Below are positions 45,629 through 54,457 of a DNA stretch of 64,000 bases, piece after piece (the stretch's first letter is position 1; each line of letters begins with the position of its first letter). Under the pieces are notes generated by a model. That model worked only from the letters and a program-made list of their open reading frames with translations, did no database searches and was not told the DNA's origin. The stretch is taken from positions 1-64,000 of the forward strand of contig NZ_BCTK01000013.1 of assembly GCF_001571245.1 (NCBI RefSeq), read 5' to 3'. The position numbers and the translations under genes are program-made. This stretch comes from Achromobacter piechaudii NBRC 102461 (GTDB lineage Bacteria > Pseudomonadota > Gammaproteobacteria > Burkholderiales > Burkholderiaceae_B).

Positions 45629-47275
45629 ATGAACGGCTCCGTTTTTGGCCTGTTGGGCACTCTTGGTGCTTCCGGCAACGTGTCCACCCCGGATGCGCCA
45701 CCGCAAGCGCTGACCGTGCGCGACGCTGTCTACGACCTGATGCGCCGCGTTGGCATGACGTCGGTTTTTGCCAACCCCGGCTCCACCGAACTCCCGATGT
45801 TTCGCGGCTTCCCGGACGACTTCCGCTATGTGCTGGGCTTGCAGGAAGCAACGGTCGTCGGCATGGCGGACGGCTATGCGCAAGCCACGAACAACGCTGC
45901 GATGGTCAACCTGCATTCGGCGGCGGGCGTCGGCAACGCCATGGGCAACCTCTTCACCGCCTACAAGAACCGCACGCCGCTCGTGGTCGTCGCCGGCCAG
46001 CAGGCGCGCGGCATCTTGCCGTTCGACCCCTTCCTGTCGTCCAGCCACGCGGCCGAACTGCCCCGTCCCTACGTCAAATGGAGCACCGAGCCGGCGCGCG
46101 CGCAAGACGTGCCGCTGGCCATCGCGCGCGCCTATTACCTGGCCATGATGCCGCCGCGCGGACCCGTGCTGGTCTCGGTTCCTGTCGATGACTGGGACGC
46201 GCCTTCGCCGCCCCTCGCGCACCGCTACGTCAGTACGGAAATACGGCCGCAACCCGAAGCCATCGGACGCATCGGCGCGCTCCTGGACGCCTGCCGCCGG
46301 CCCGCCCTCGTCGTGGGCGCTGCGGTGGACCGCGACGGCGCCTGGAACGAAATCGTGGCGCTTGCCGAATCGCACAGCGCGCGCGTGTGGGCAGCGCCGA
46401 TGTCCGGACGATGCAGCTTTCCGGAACGCCATCGCCTGTTCGCCGGTTTCCTGCCCGCCGCGCGCGAAGGCATCGTCAGCCGGCTGCAAGGGCACGACCT
46501 GATCCTGGTAGTGGGGGCGCCCGCCTTCACCTATCACGTCGACGGAGCGGGGCCCCACGTGCCCGACGGCGCCGAGCTCTGCCTCTTGACCGAAGACCCG
46601 GACACCGCCGCTTGGGCACCGGCCGGCATGGCGGCGGTGGGCAGCCTGCGCCTTTGCCTGCGCGACCTGCTGGCACGGCCGGCGCCCACCATGCGGCCCT
46701 TGCCTGCGCGTCGCGCATCGGCTCCCATGCCCGAGCCCTCCACGCCGATGTCCGTGGCCTTCGTCCTTCAGACCTTGGCCTCCATGCGTGACCCGGCCGA
46801 CATCATCGTGGAAGAAGCGCCCAGCGCCCGACCGGTCATGCAGCAATTCCTGCCCCACACCCGTACCCAGACCTTCTACACGATGGACAGCGGCGGGCTG
46901 GGCTACGGCATGCCTGCGGCCGTGGGCGTGGCGCTGGGCAGACCCGACCGGCGCGTCATCGCCCTGATCGGTGATGGTTCAAGCCTGTATTCGATCCAGG
47001 CGCTCTGGAGCGCCGCCCAGCACAAGCTGCCCATCACTTTCATCATCCTCAACAACCGCCGCTACGCCGCCTTGCAGGACTTCGCGCCGGCGTTCGGATT
47101 CGGTCCGCACGACAAGGTCGTAGGCACGGAGCTGCCCGGCATCGATTTTGTCGCGTTGGCGACCGGGCTGGGCTGCGGCGCGGTGCGCGTGTCGGAGGCC
47201 GCGCGCCTGGGTGCGGTGCTGGCCGATGCCGTGGCCAGCGGCGGCCCCAGCCTGGTTGAAGTGTTGGTGTCTTGA
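45629..47275 (+). CDS. mdlC: Benzoylformate decarboxylase
   Basis: The 548-residue thiamine diphosphate enzyme converts benzoylformate, or its 4-hydroxy form, to the aldehyde and CO2. NPGSTELPMFRGFPDDFRYVLGLQEA has the active-site Ser and the catalytic Glu, NLHSAAGVGNAMGNL the His of the HSAAG loop, and VGAPAFTYHVDG the second His; GDGSSLYSIQALWSAAQHKLP is the ThDP motif. These four match the Pseudomonas enzyme, unlike acetolactate synthase. An N-terminal extension of about 25 residues precedes the fold. AAGGA lies upstream of the ATG. Confidence 0.9.
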   Translation: MNGSVFGLLGTLGASGNVSTPDAPPQALTVRDAVYDLMRRVGMTSVFANPGSTELPMFRGFPDDFRYVLGLQEATVVGMADGYAQATNNAAMVNLHSAAGVGNAMGNLFTAYKNRTPLVVVAGQQARGILPFDPFLSSSHAAELPRPYVKWSTEPARAQDVPLAIARAYYLAMMPPRGPVLVSVPVDDWDAPSPPLAHRYVSTEIRPQPEAIGRIGALLDACRRPALVVGAAVDRDGAWNEIVALAESHSARVWAAPMSGRCSFPERHRLFAGFLPAAREGIVSRLQGHDLILVVGAPAFTYHVDGAGPHVPDGAELCLLTEDPDTAAWAPAGMAAVGSLRLCLRDLLARPAPTMRPLPARRASAPMPEPSTPMSVAFVLQTLASMRDPADIIVEEAPSARPVMQQFLPHTRTQTFYTMDSGGLGYGMPAAVGVALGRPDRRVIALIGDGSSLYSIQALWSAAQHKLPITFIILNNRRYAALQDFAPAFGFGPHDKVVGTELPGIDFVALATGLGCGAVRVSEAARLGAVLADAVASGGPSLVEVLVS

Positions 47276-47343
47276 TCCCGATCCGCCGGATGCGCAGACC
47301 CTGGACTTGCCAAGAGTCCTCACCCCAAAGAGGCCCAAACGCC

Positions 47344-48822
47344 ATGCAGGAATCCCCCGTGCAGCAATCTGCCAAGCAGGTATCCCTATTGATCAACGGC
47401 GACGCAACGAGCGCCCGCGGCGGCCAGACTTTCCAGCGCCACAACCCGCTGAACGGCAGCGTGGCGTCGGTGGCGCCCGCCGCCAGCGTGCAGGATGCGG
47501 TCGCCGCCGTGCACGCCGCGTCGGCGGCTTTCCCTTCGTGGTCGAACACCGGCCCCGGCCAGCGTCGCGCGCTGCTCATGCGGGCTGCCGACGTGCTTGA
47601 GGCCAAGACGCAGGCGTTCGTCGACATCATGGTGCTGGAAATCGGCTCGTCGGCTGGCTGGGCGCAATTCAACGTGCGGCTGGCGGCCGGCGCGCTGCGC
47701 GAGGCCGCGGCCCTGACGACGCAGATCGGCGGCGAAGTCATTCCGTCCGATGTGCCGGGCAATCTGGCTCTGGCCGTGCGCCAGCCGGCCGGCGTGGTGC
47801 TGGGCATCGCGCCCTGGATTGCGCCGGTCATCCTGGCCGTGCGCGCAATCGCCACGCCTCTTGCTTGCGGCAATACCGTCGTGTTCAAGGGCAGCGAACA
47901 ATGCCCGGCCACCCACGGGCTGGTCATGCACACGCTGCAAGAAGCAGGCTTTCCCCGAGGCGTGCTCAACTTCATCACGAACGCGCCCGCCGACGCGGCC
48001 ACCGTCGTCGAGGCCATGGTGGCGCACCCGTCTGTGCGGCGCGTCAACTTCACCGGCTCCACGCAGGTGGGCAGGCGCATCGCCTCAGCATGCGCAAATC
48101 ATCTGAAACCTGTCGTTCTTGAACTCGGCGGCAAGGCGCCGTTCCTGGTGCTCGACGATGCCGACCTGGACGCAGCCGCCTGCGCCGCCGTGTTTGGCGC
48201 GTTCGCCAATTCCGGGCAGATCTGCATCTCCACTGAACGCATCATCGTCGACCGCAAGGTGGCCGACACCTTCGTACAAAAGCTGGCCGATCGCGCGGCC
48301 TCGCTGCCCCTGGGCGACCCGCGCGAAAGCGCCGTGGCGCTGGGGGCAGTGGTCGACATGCAAACGGTGCATCGTTGCAACGCCTTGATCGACGACGCGC
48401 TGGCGCAAGGCGGCCGGCTGGTGGCGGGCGGCAAGGCCGACAGCACCTTGATGCCGGCCACCTTGATCGACCACGTCACGCCCAGCATGCGGCTCTATCG
48501 TGAAGAGGCCTTCGGCCCGGTCAAGGGCATCGTGCGTGTCAATGGCGTTGAAGAAGCCGTGGCCTGCGCCAACGACAACGAATACGGATTGGCGGCGGCG
48601 GTGTTCGGACGCGACGTCGGGCGTGCCATCGCGGTGGCGCGCCGCATCGAATCGGGCATCTGCCACGTCAACGGCGCCACGGTCCACGACGAACCGCAGA
48701 TGCCGTTCGGCGGCATCAAAGACAGCGGAATGGGGCGGTTCGGCGGCAAGGCCGGCATCGACGCCTTTACCGATCTGCGCTGGCTGACCGTGCAGACGAC
48801 CCCGCGCGATTACTCGTTCTGA
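47344..48822 (+). CDS. Aldehyde dehydrogenase (aromatic aldehyde type)
   Basis: The 492-residue NAD(P)-dependent enzyme has catalytic Glu in VLELGGKAP, nucleophilic Cys in NSGQICIST and the PWIAPVILAVRAIATPLACGNTVVFK cofactor segment. It resembles vanillin and salicylaldehyde dehydrogenases. Placed between benzoylformate decarboxylase and pobA, it should oxidise (4-hydroxy)benzaldehyde to (4-hydroxy)benzoate. AAGAGG lies before the ATG at MQESPVQQS; the frame extends 24 codons upstream over the previous stop. Confidence 0.92.
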   Translation: MQESPVQQSAKQVSLLINGDATSARGGQTFQRHNPLNGSVASVAPAASVQDAVAAVHAASAAFPSWSNTGPGQRRALLMRAADVLEAKTQAFVDIMVLEIGSSAGWAQFNVRLAAGALREAAALTTQIGGEVIPSDVPGNLALAVRQPAGVVLGIAPWIAPVILAVRAIATPLACGNTVVFKGSEQCPATHGLVMHTLQEAGFPRGVLNFITNAPADAATVVEAMVAHPSVRRVNFTGSTQVGRRIASACANHLKPVVLELGGKAPFLVLDDADLDAAACAAVFGAFANSGQICISTERIIVDRKVADTFVQKLADRAASLPLGDPRESAVALGAVVDMQTVHRCNALIDDALAQGGRLVAGGKADSTLMPATLIDHVTPSMRLYREEAFGPVKGIVRVNGVEEAVACANDNEYGLAAAVFGRDVGRAIAVARRIESGICHVNGATVHDEPQMPFGGIKDSGMGRFGGKAGIDAFTDLRWLTVQTTPRDYSF

Positions 48823-48859
48823 CAATGGCCAACAGTGACCTCACGAAGGGGAAGCGTGC

Positions 48860-50059
48860 ATGCGTACTCAGGTAGCGATCATCGGAGCCGGTCCGGCGGG
48901 GCTGGTCCTGTCGCAACTTCTGGACGGGCAGGGCATCGAATCCGTGGTGCTTGAATGCCGAAGCCAGGAGGCGATCCGCGCGACCATACGCGCCGGCGTG
49001 CTGGAGCAGGGCACGGTAGACCTGCTGACCGACATGGGCTTGGGCAAACGGATGCACAACGAAGGCTTGCGGCATGAAGGCACCGTGCTGCGGGTCGGCG
49101 GTGTGGACCGGCGCATCGACTTCGTCGGCTTGACGGGCGGACGCGCCGTGATGGTCTATGCCCAGCACGAGGTCCTCAAGGACCTGCTCGACGCGCGGCT
49201 GGCTACGGGCGGCGACCTGCGCTTCAACGTCAGCGACGTCACGCTGTCCGGCATCACATCAGACATGGCGTCGCGGCCTGTCGTGCGCTTTCGCGACGCA
49301 AGTGGCGCGGCGGTGTCGTTGCGCGCGGACTTTGTCGTGGGCTGCGACGGTACGCAGGGCGTCAGCCGCAGCGCCGTCGATCCCCAAGCTCTGCAAACCG
49401 TCGAGCGCCATTACCCGTTCGGCTGGCTGGGCATACTGTGCAAGGCGCCGCCATCTTCCGACGAACTGATCTACGCCCTGGGAGCCGATGGCTTCGCGCT
49501 GGTCAGCACGCGGTCTTGCGAGGTGCAGCGCATGTATCTGCAATGCGATCCCGGCGATACGCCCGACGATTGGTCCGACGACCGCATCTGGGCCACGCTG
49601 CGCGCCCGCCTTGCCACGCACGACGGCTGGCAGCCCAACGAAGGGCCCATCTTCGACAAGACCGTGGTGGGCATGCGCAGCCGGGTCATCGAACCCATGC
49701 GGCATGGCCGCTTGTTCCTGGCGGGCGATGCGGCCCACGTGGTGCCGCCTACGGGCGCCAAGGGCCTGAATCTGGCGATCTCCGACGCGCGGCTGTTGGC
49801 GCGCGCGCTGACTCGCTTCTACCGGGACGGCAACGAAGACCTGCTGGACACCTACGGCCCGACCGCGTTGCGGCGCATCTGGCGCGCGCAGCGGTTTTCA
49901 ACCTGGATGACGACGCTGCTGCATCGCTTTCCCGACGCGGACGCCTACGCCCGCAAGCTGCAAGACGCCGACCTGGACTACCTGACCCGATCACGCGCCG
50001 CGTGCACCACGCTGGCGGAAAACTACGTAGGGCTGCCCGTTGCGCCGCCCTGGGACTGA
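48860..50059 (+). CDS. pobA: 4-hydroxybenzoate 3-monooxygenase
   Basis: A 399-residue FAD monooxygenase making protocatechuate from 4-hydroxybenzoate and NADPH. It has the dinucleotide fold AIIGAGPAGLVLSQLL, IRAGVLEQGTVDLL, the substrate-region Tyr in DELIYALG, GDAAHVVPPTGAKGLNLA and the C-terminal AENYVGLP whose Tyr matches the active-site Tyr385. Length equals known PobA. It follows the aldehyde dehydrogenase by 37 bp. Confidence 0.96.
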   Translation: MRTQVAIIGAGPAGLVLSQLLDGQGIESVVLECRSQEAIRATIRAGVLEQGTVDLLTDMGLGKRMHNEGLRHEGTVLRVGGVDRRIDFVGLTGGRAVMVYAQHEVLKDLLDARLATGGDLRFNVSDVTLSGITSDMASRPVVRFRDASGAAVSLRADFVVGCDGTQGVSRSAVDPQALQTVERHYPFGWLGILCKAPPSSDELIYALGADGFALVSTRSCEVQRMYLQCDPGDTPDDWSDDRIWATLRARLATHDGWQPNEGPIFDKTVVGMRSRVIEPMRHGRLFLAGDAAHVVPPTGAKGLNLAISDARLLARALTRFYRDGNEDLLDTYGPTALRRIWRAQRFSTWMTTLLHRFPDADAYARKLQDADLDYLTRSRAACTTLAENYVGLPVAPPWD

Positions 50060-50091
50060 ACGCGGGCGATCCCGCACCAAGGAGAACCAGC

Positions 50092-51519
50092 ATGACTCGT
50101 AGCACCCAGAACGCGACGGCCCATGCCGCCGCGCCGACACACCGCAGCGCCGACGTGGGCGATCTGCTGGATAACGGCCCCTTCACCTCGATGCAGATGT
50201 TCGTGGTGATGCTTGCCGCGCTGTCCATCGTGCTGGACGGCTTTGACGGACAACTGATCGGCTTCGCGATCCCGATGATGATCAAGGAATGGGGCATCAC
50301 GCGCGAGGTGTTCGCGCCCGCCGTGGCGGCCGGCCTGATCGGCATGGGTATCGGCAGCGCCTCGGCGGGCCTCTTCGCCGACCGCTACGGGCGGCGCATG
50401 GCGGTCATCGTCAGCGTGTTCGTGCTGGGCACGGCAACCTGCGCCATCGGGTTTGCGCCCGACGCCACCACGGTGGCCGTGCTGCGCTTCATCGCCGGCC
50501 TGGGCATCGGCGGCGCCTTGCCCAGCTCCACCACGGTCACCGCCGAATTCACGCCTGCGCGCCGGCGCACGCTGGCCGTCACCGCCACCATCGTCTGCGT
50601 GCCGCTGGGCGGCATGCTGGCGGGCCTGTTCTCGGCTTACGTGCTGCCCTTGTACGGCTGGCGCGCCTCGTTCTTCATCGGCGGATCTTTACCCATTGTG
50701 CTGGGCTTCGCCTTGATGGCCGTGTTGCCCGAGTCGCCCCGCTTCCTCGCGCGTCGACCCGAACGCTGGAAGGAACTGAGCCACTTGCTGGCCCGGATGG
50801 GTCGCCCCATGCCGCTGGGCGTGCGCTACACCGACGCCACCGAGCAAGCCCTAGAACAGCGTGGCGCCCAGCCGCAGCTGGGCGTGCGGGCCTTGTTCGC
50901 CAAGGGCTATGGCGCCGACACCATCGCCATCTGGGTGGCGTTCTTCATGTGCCTGACGGCGGTGTACAGCGCGTTCAGCTGGCTGCCGACCATGCTGACC
51001 TCCGAGGGCCTGCCTGGCGCGGTGGCAACCTCCGGGCTGACCGCCTACAACCTGGGCGGCGTGATCGGCGCGCTGGTCTGCGCCGTCGCCATCACGCGCT
51101 GGGGGTCCCGCTGGCCGCTCGCCATCTGCTGCGCGGGCGCGCTGGGCAGCGCCTTCCTGATGCTGCTGCTCGACGTGCACCAGAATTCGTCGTGGCTGGT
51201 GTTCGGCTTCGGCGTGCACGGGCTGTTCGTCAATGCAGTGCAATCCACCATGTATGCGCTGTGCGCCTATATGTATGCCACTGGCGTGCGCGCCACCGGC
51301 ACGGCGGGCGCGCTGGCGTTCGGTCGTCTTGGCGCCATCCTGAGCGCCTTCGTGGGCGCAACCGTCATCACGCAGGGCGGCGCGCAGGGCTACCTGATAT
51401 TGCTGGGCACGGTCATGGTGTTCGCGTTGATCGCGTTGCTGCTGGTGCGTCGGCATATTCCCAGCCGGCAGGCCGCAGCGCCGTTGCGCACCGTTGCCGC
51501 CATGGGAGCCTCACGATGA
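50092..51519 (+). CDS. pcaK: Aromatic acid:H+ symporter, MFS (PcaK-like)
   Basis: A 475-residue 12-helix transporter of the AAHS family, which imports 4-hydroxybenzoate or protocatechuate. DGFDGQLIGFAIPMM is the family's helix 1 motif and GLFADRYGRRMAVI the loop 2-3 motif; GWRASFFIGGSLPIVLGFALMAVLPESPRFL ends the first half. AAGGAG precedes the ATG. It overlaps the next gene by ATGA. Mandelate or 4-hydroxymandelate uptake is equally possible here. Confidence 0.85.
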   Translation: MTRSTQNATAHAAAPTHRSADVGDLLDNGPFTSMQMFVVMLAALSIVLDGFDGQLIGFAIPMMIKEWGITREVFAPAVAAGLIGMGIGSASAGLFADRYGRRMAVIVSVFVLGTATCAIGFAPDATTVAVLRFIAGLGIGGALPSSTTVTAEFTPARRRTLAVTATIVCVPLGGMLAGLFSAYVLPLYGWRASFFIGGSLPIVLGFALMAVLPESPRFLARRPERWKELSHLLARMGRPMPLGVRYTDATEQALEQRGAQPQLGVRALFAKGYGADTIAIWVAFFMCLTAVYSAFSWLPTMLTSEGLPGAVATSGLTAYNLGGVIGALVCAVAITRWGSRWPLAICCAGALGSAFLMLLLDVHQNSSWLVFGFGVHGLFVNAVQSTMYALCAYMYATGVRATGTAGALAFGRLGAILSAFVGATVITQGGAQGYLILLGTVMVFALIALLLVRRHIPSRQAAAPLRTVAAMGASR

Positions 51520-52532
51520 ATATCGCCATGCTGGGCGCGGGCGCCATGGGCTGCCTGTTCGGTGGATTGTTGAGCGAAAGCGGGCAGCGCGTGACGCTGC
51601 TCGATATCGACGATGCGCAGCTGGACGCGATACGCAGCCACGGCTTGCGGCTGGAAACCGACCGCGGCGACCGGCGCATCCACGGCATGTCGGCCTTGCG
51701 GCCCGAGCAATGCCGCGAAGCGCCCGACCTGCTCATCCTGTTCACCAAGAGCCTGCACACCGACGCGGCCTTGCGAGGCGTCAAAGCGCTGATCGGCGCG
51801 CCGACGCGGGTGCTGACCTTGCAGAACGGGCTGGGCAATCTGGAGGCCGTCACGCGCCACGTGGATCCTGCCCGCGTGCTGGTCGGCATGACGACGTGGC
51901 CGGCCGATCTGGCCGGGCCCGGCCACGTCAGCTCGCATGGGACAGGGGTGGTGCGTCTGCGGTCGGCGGCTGCCGACGATGTGGCCGATATCGCGGCCAA
52001 TATTGCGGTCAATGTTGCGGTCAATGTTGCGGCCAATGAGGCGGCCAATAATGCGGCCGATATTGCGCATATTTCGCAAGTGCTGGATGGGGCCGGCTTG
52101 CGCTGCGAGGTCGACGCAAACGTGTGGAAGGCGATCTGGGAGAAGGTCGCCTTCAACGCCGCGTTGAACAGCCTGTGCGCTGTCACCGCTTGTTCAGTGG
52201 GCCAGTTGGACCTCGTCGCCGATGGGGGGGCGCTGGCACGCGCCGTGGTGTCGGAAGTGATCGCCGTGGCGCGCGCCACGGGCGTCGATGCCGACGAGTC
52301 CGCCTGCCATGCCAGTGTGGCGCACGCCATTGCGCATCATCGTGGGCACAAGCCGTCGATGCTGCAAGACGTGCTGGCGGCACGGCCAACCGAGATAGAA
52401 GCGATCAACGGCGAAGTGGTGGCGCGTGCGCACGCGGCGGGCGTGCCGGTCCCCCACACCGCCATGTTGCTGGGCCTGGTGCGCTTGATCCAGGCCCGCC
52501 AATCCGACCTTGCGTCGTGGAGAACCCGATGA
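51516..52532 (+). CDS. Ketopantoate reductase-family dehydrogenase; candidate D-(4-hydroxy)mandelate dehydrogenase
   Basis: The 338-residue protein has the ApbA/PanE fold: NIAMLGAGAMGCLFGGLL, LTLQNGLGNLEAV, the conserved Lys in EKVAFNAALNSLCAVT and the Glu in TEIEAINGEVV. It is about 30 residues longer than PanE because of a tandem tetrapeptide array at 156-183. It lies inside the aromatic cluster, coupled by ATGA to both the transporter and pcaH, not with pan genes. Some family members are D-mandelate dehydrogenases (Enterococcus), which would supply benzoylformate to MdlC; this is my inference. Plain ketopantoate reduction is the alternative. Confidence 0.75.
   Translation: MNIAMLGAGAMGCLFGGLLSESGQRVTLLDIDDAQLDAIRSHGLRLETDRGDRRIHGMSALRPEQCREAPDLLILFTKSLHTDAALRGVKALIGAPTRVLTLQNGLGNLEAVTRHVDPARVLVGMTTWPADLAGPGHVSSHGTGVVRLRSAAADDVADIAANIAVNVAVNVAANEAANNAADIAHISQVLDGAGLRCEVDANVWKAIWEKVAFNAALNSLCAVTACSVGQLDLVADGGALARAVVSEVIAVARATGVDADESACHASVAHAIAHHRGHKPSMLQDVLAARPTEIEAINGEVVARAHAAGVPVPHTAMLLGLVRLIQARQSDLASWRTR
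51981..52064 (+). repeat. In-frame 12-bp tandem repeat inside the ketopantoate-reductase-like gene
   Basis: Seven 12-bp units, GCGGYCAATRTT-like, encode A-A/V-N/D-I/V tetrapeptides at residues 156-183. Units 3 and 4 are identical. It adds 28 residues between the Rossmann domain and the C-terminal helical domain. Confidence 0.85.
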
Positions 52533-53272
52533 GCTCATTCCCCTTCACCAAGACCTTGGCCGTATCCACCGCAACGCGCCTGTCGCCACGCGATTGGGAC
52601 AGCCATCCGGACTATCTGTACGAAGGCTATCGCTCGACAGAGCAACGCGGTCCGCAGCGGCCGCTGGTGCCTTTGGACGCAGCGTTAGGCGAAATGCGCC
52701 AGCCCGTCTTTGGCGACGATAGCATCGGCAGCCTGGATCACGACCTGACGTCCAACGCACGCCGCAACGGCCAGCCCATCGGCGAGCGCATGGTGTTGGC
52801 CGGCCGCGTGCTCGATGACCAGGGCCGGCCCGTGCCGCGCACGCTGGTGGAAATCTGGCAAGCCAACGCGGCGGGCCGCTACGTGCACAAGGCTGACCGC
52901 CATGACGCGCCGCTGGATCCGAACTTCCTCGGCGCGGGCCGTTGCCTGACGGATGCCGATGGCCGCTACCGCTTTCTGACGATCAAGCCCGGCGCGTATC
53001 CGTGGGGCAACCACCCCAACGCATGGCGGCCCCAGCACATCCATCTGTCCTTGTTCGGCCAGCACTATGGCAGCCGGCTCGTCACCCAGATGTATTTTCC
53101 GGGCGACCCGCTGCATGTACACGACCCGATGCTGACCGGCACGCCGGCGTCGGTGCGCAGCCGCCTGATCGCGGACTTCAGCCTGGACCTGACGCAGGAA
53201 GGGTTTGCGTTGGGATACCAGTTTGACATCGTGCTGCGCGGGGCGCGTCAAACGCCCTTTGAAAACCGCTAG
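52529..53272 (+). CDS. pcaH: Protocatechuate 3,4-dioxygenase, beta subunit
   Basis: The 247-residue subunit holds the non-heme Fe(III) that cleaves protocatechuate between its hydroxyls to 3-carboxy-cis,cis-muconate. LVEIWQANAAGRY, the iron-ligand region TIKPGAYPWGN with Tyr, and WRPQHIHLSLFG with two His are visible, then TQMYFPGDPL. It is coupled to the upstream dehydrogenase by ATGA and is 9 bp before pcaG. Confidence 0.96.
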   Translation: MSSFPFTKTLAVSTATRLSPRDWDSHPDYLYEGYRSTEQRGPQRPLVPLDAALGEMRQPVFGDDSIGSLDHDLTSNARRNGQPIGERMVLAGRVLDDQGRPVPRTLVEIWQANAAGRYVHKADRHDAPLDPNFLGAGRCLTDADGRYRFLTIKPGAYPWGNHPNAWRPQHIHLSLFGQHYGSRLVTQMYFPGDPLHVHDPMLTGTPASVRSRLIADFSLDLTQEGFALGYQFDIVLRGARQTPFENR

Positions 53273-53281
53273 GGAGCCGTC

Positions 53282-53890
53282 ATGTTGATGCAGGGCTTGC
53301 AAGACAATTTTGGCCAGACTCCGTCGCAAACGGTCGGCCCTTATTTCGCCTATGGTTTGGCGGCCGCGCAATATGGCTACGACTTCGATCAGACCTTCGA
53401 TACCGTGCTGGCGGGCGATGAGGCGCACGGCAGGCGTATCCGCCTGCAAGGCCGTGTGTTGGACGGCGAGGGCATGCCGGTGCCCGACGCGCTGGTTGAA
53501 ATTTCGCAGGTGGACGGGCGGGGCCGGTATCCGCGCAACGTCTACGAAGCCTCCGCGATGGGGTTTCGTGGTTTTGGGCGCTGCGGCACGGGCACGGATC
53601 TTGGCAACCGCTACTCGTTCGACACGGTCAAGCCCGCGTCACAGGCCGAGGGCGAGGCCCCGCACATCGATATGATCGTGACCATGCGTGGGCTGTTGCT
53701 GCACGTGTTCACGCGCGTTTACTTCGATGACGAAGGCGCGGCGAACGCGGAGGATGCAGTCTTGAACTCCGTGCCCGAGGCGCGGCGCGACACGCTGATC
53801 GCGCGCAAGGACGTGCGCGGCGGCGACGTCGTGTACCGCTTCGACGTCCATATGCAGGGACTGTACGAAACCGTGTTCTTCGACGTGTAG
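53282..53890 (+). CDS. pcaG: Protocatechuate 3,4-dioxygenase, alpha subunit
   Basis: The 202-residue subunit pairs with PcaH. QTPSQTVGPYFAYGL and RIRLQGRVLDGEGMPVPDALVEISQVDGRGRY mark it; it lacks the iron ligands of the beta subunit, as expected. GGAG lies before the ATG. It ends the aromatic cluster: no pcaB, pcaC or pcaD follow. Confidence 0.95.
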   Translation: MLMQGLQDNFGQTPSQTVGPYFAYGLAAAQYGYDFDQTFDTVLAGDEAHGRRIRLQGRVLDGEGMPVPDALVEISQVDGRGRYPRNVYEASAMGFRGFGRCGTGTDLGNRYSFDTVKPASQAEGEAPHIDMIVTMRGLLLHVFTRVYFDDEGAANAEDAVLNSVPEARRDTLIARKDVRGGDVVYRFDVHMQGLYETVFFDV

Positions 53891-53940
53891 CGGAACGACT
53901 GGAGGGCGTTGGCGGCGATGCCCGGCGCCCTGATGGCAGA

Positions 53941-53975
53941 ACGCAGGCTGTCCGTTGTGCGCGGACAGCCTGCGT
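53941..53975. terminator. Perfect 14-bp inverted repeat after pcaG
   Basis: ACGCAGGCTGTCCG and CGGACAGCCTGCGT pair with a 7-nt loop. No T-run follows on either strand, so termination would be imperfect; it lies 50 bp past pcaG and 59 bp from the convergent rnk-like gene, and could end both. Confidence 0.5.
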
Positions 53976-54034
53976 ATGCCTGAATTACCGGATCCCGCTT
54001 GTCCGTTGCCTGTTGCGCAACGCGGGCTACCGCA

Positions 54035-54457
54035 TCACGCCGTCGTGTCGCCGGCGGCTTCGGGTTGGTACAGGATTTCTTCGATGCTGGCCGAATGTTC
54101 GGTCTGGTTGGGGGCGGTCCAGGTGACCAGCTGCCCGGTGCGCGAACCGATCAGGCTCAAGCCCAGCGGGGACATCACAGAGACCTGGCCCTGGGCCAGG
54201 TTGGCGTCGGCCGGATAGCACAGCGTGACAACCATTTCATCGCCCTTGTCGTTCAGCAGGCGCACGCGCGAACGCATCGTGATGATGTCGGGCGTGACTT
54301 CTTCGATGGGGATGATGGGCGCGGAATCCAGCAGCTCTTGGGCGGCGTCGATCGCATCGCGCGACAGCGTCGCGGCGCTGGCGGGGCGGGTGATCATGCC
54401 CAGCAGGCGGGCGTGGTCCAGGGCGGTGATGAGTTTGTCTTGCGGCACGGCGTTCAT
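54035..54457 (-). CDS. rnk: Nucleoside diphosphate kinase regulator, Rnk-like (GreA/B C-terminal domain)
   Basis: The 140-residue protein has an N-terminal helical part (SRDAIDAAQELLDSA) and a C-terminal GreA/GreB FKBP-like domain: TMRSRVRLLNDKGDEMVVTLCYPADANLAQGQVSVMSPLGLSLIG. It resembles Rnk, which touches RNA polymerase without the Gre coiled-coil tip. It is convergent with the pca cluster and stands alone. Confidence 0.88.
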   Translation of the reverse strand: MNAVPQDKLITALDHARLLGMITRPASAATLSRDAIDAAQELLDSAPIIPIEEVTPDIITMRSRVRLLNDKGDEMVVTLCYPADANLAQGQVSVMSPLGLSLIGSRTGQLVTWTAPNQTEHSASIEEILYQPEAAGDTTA

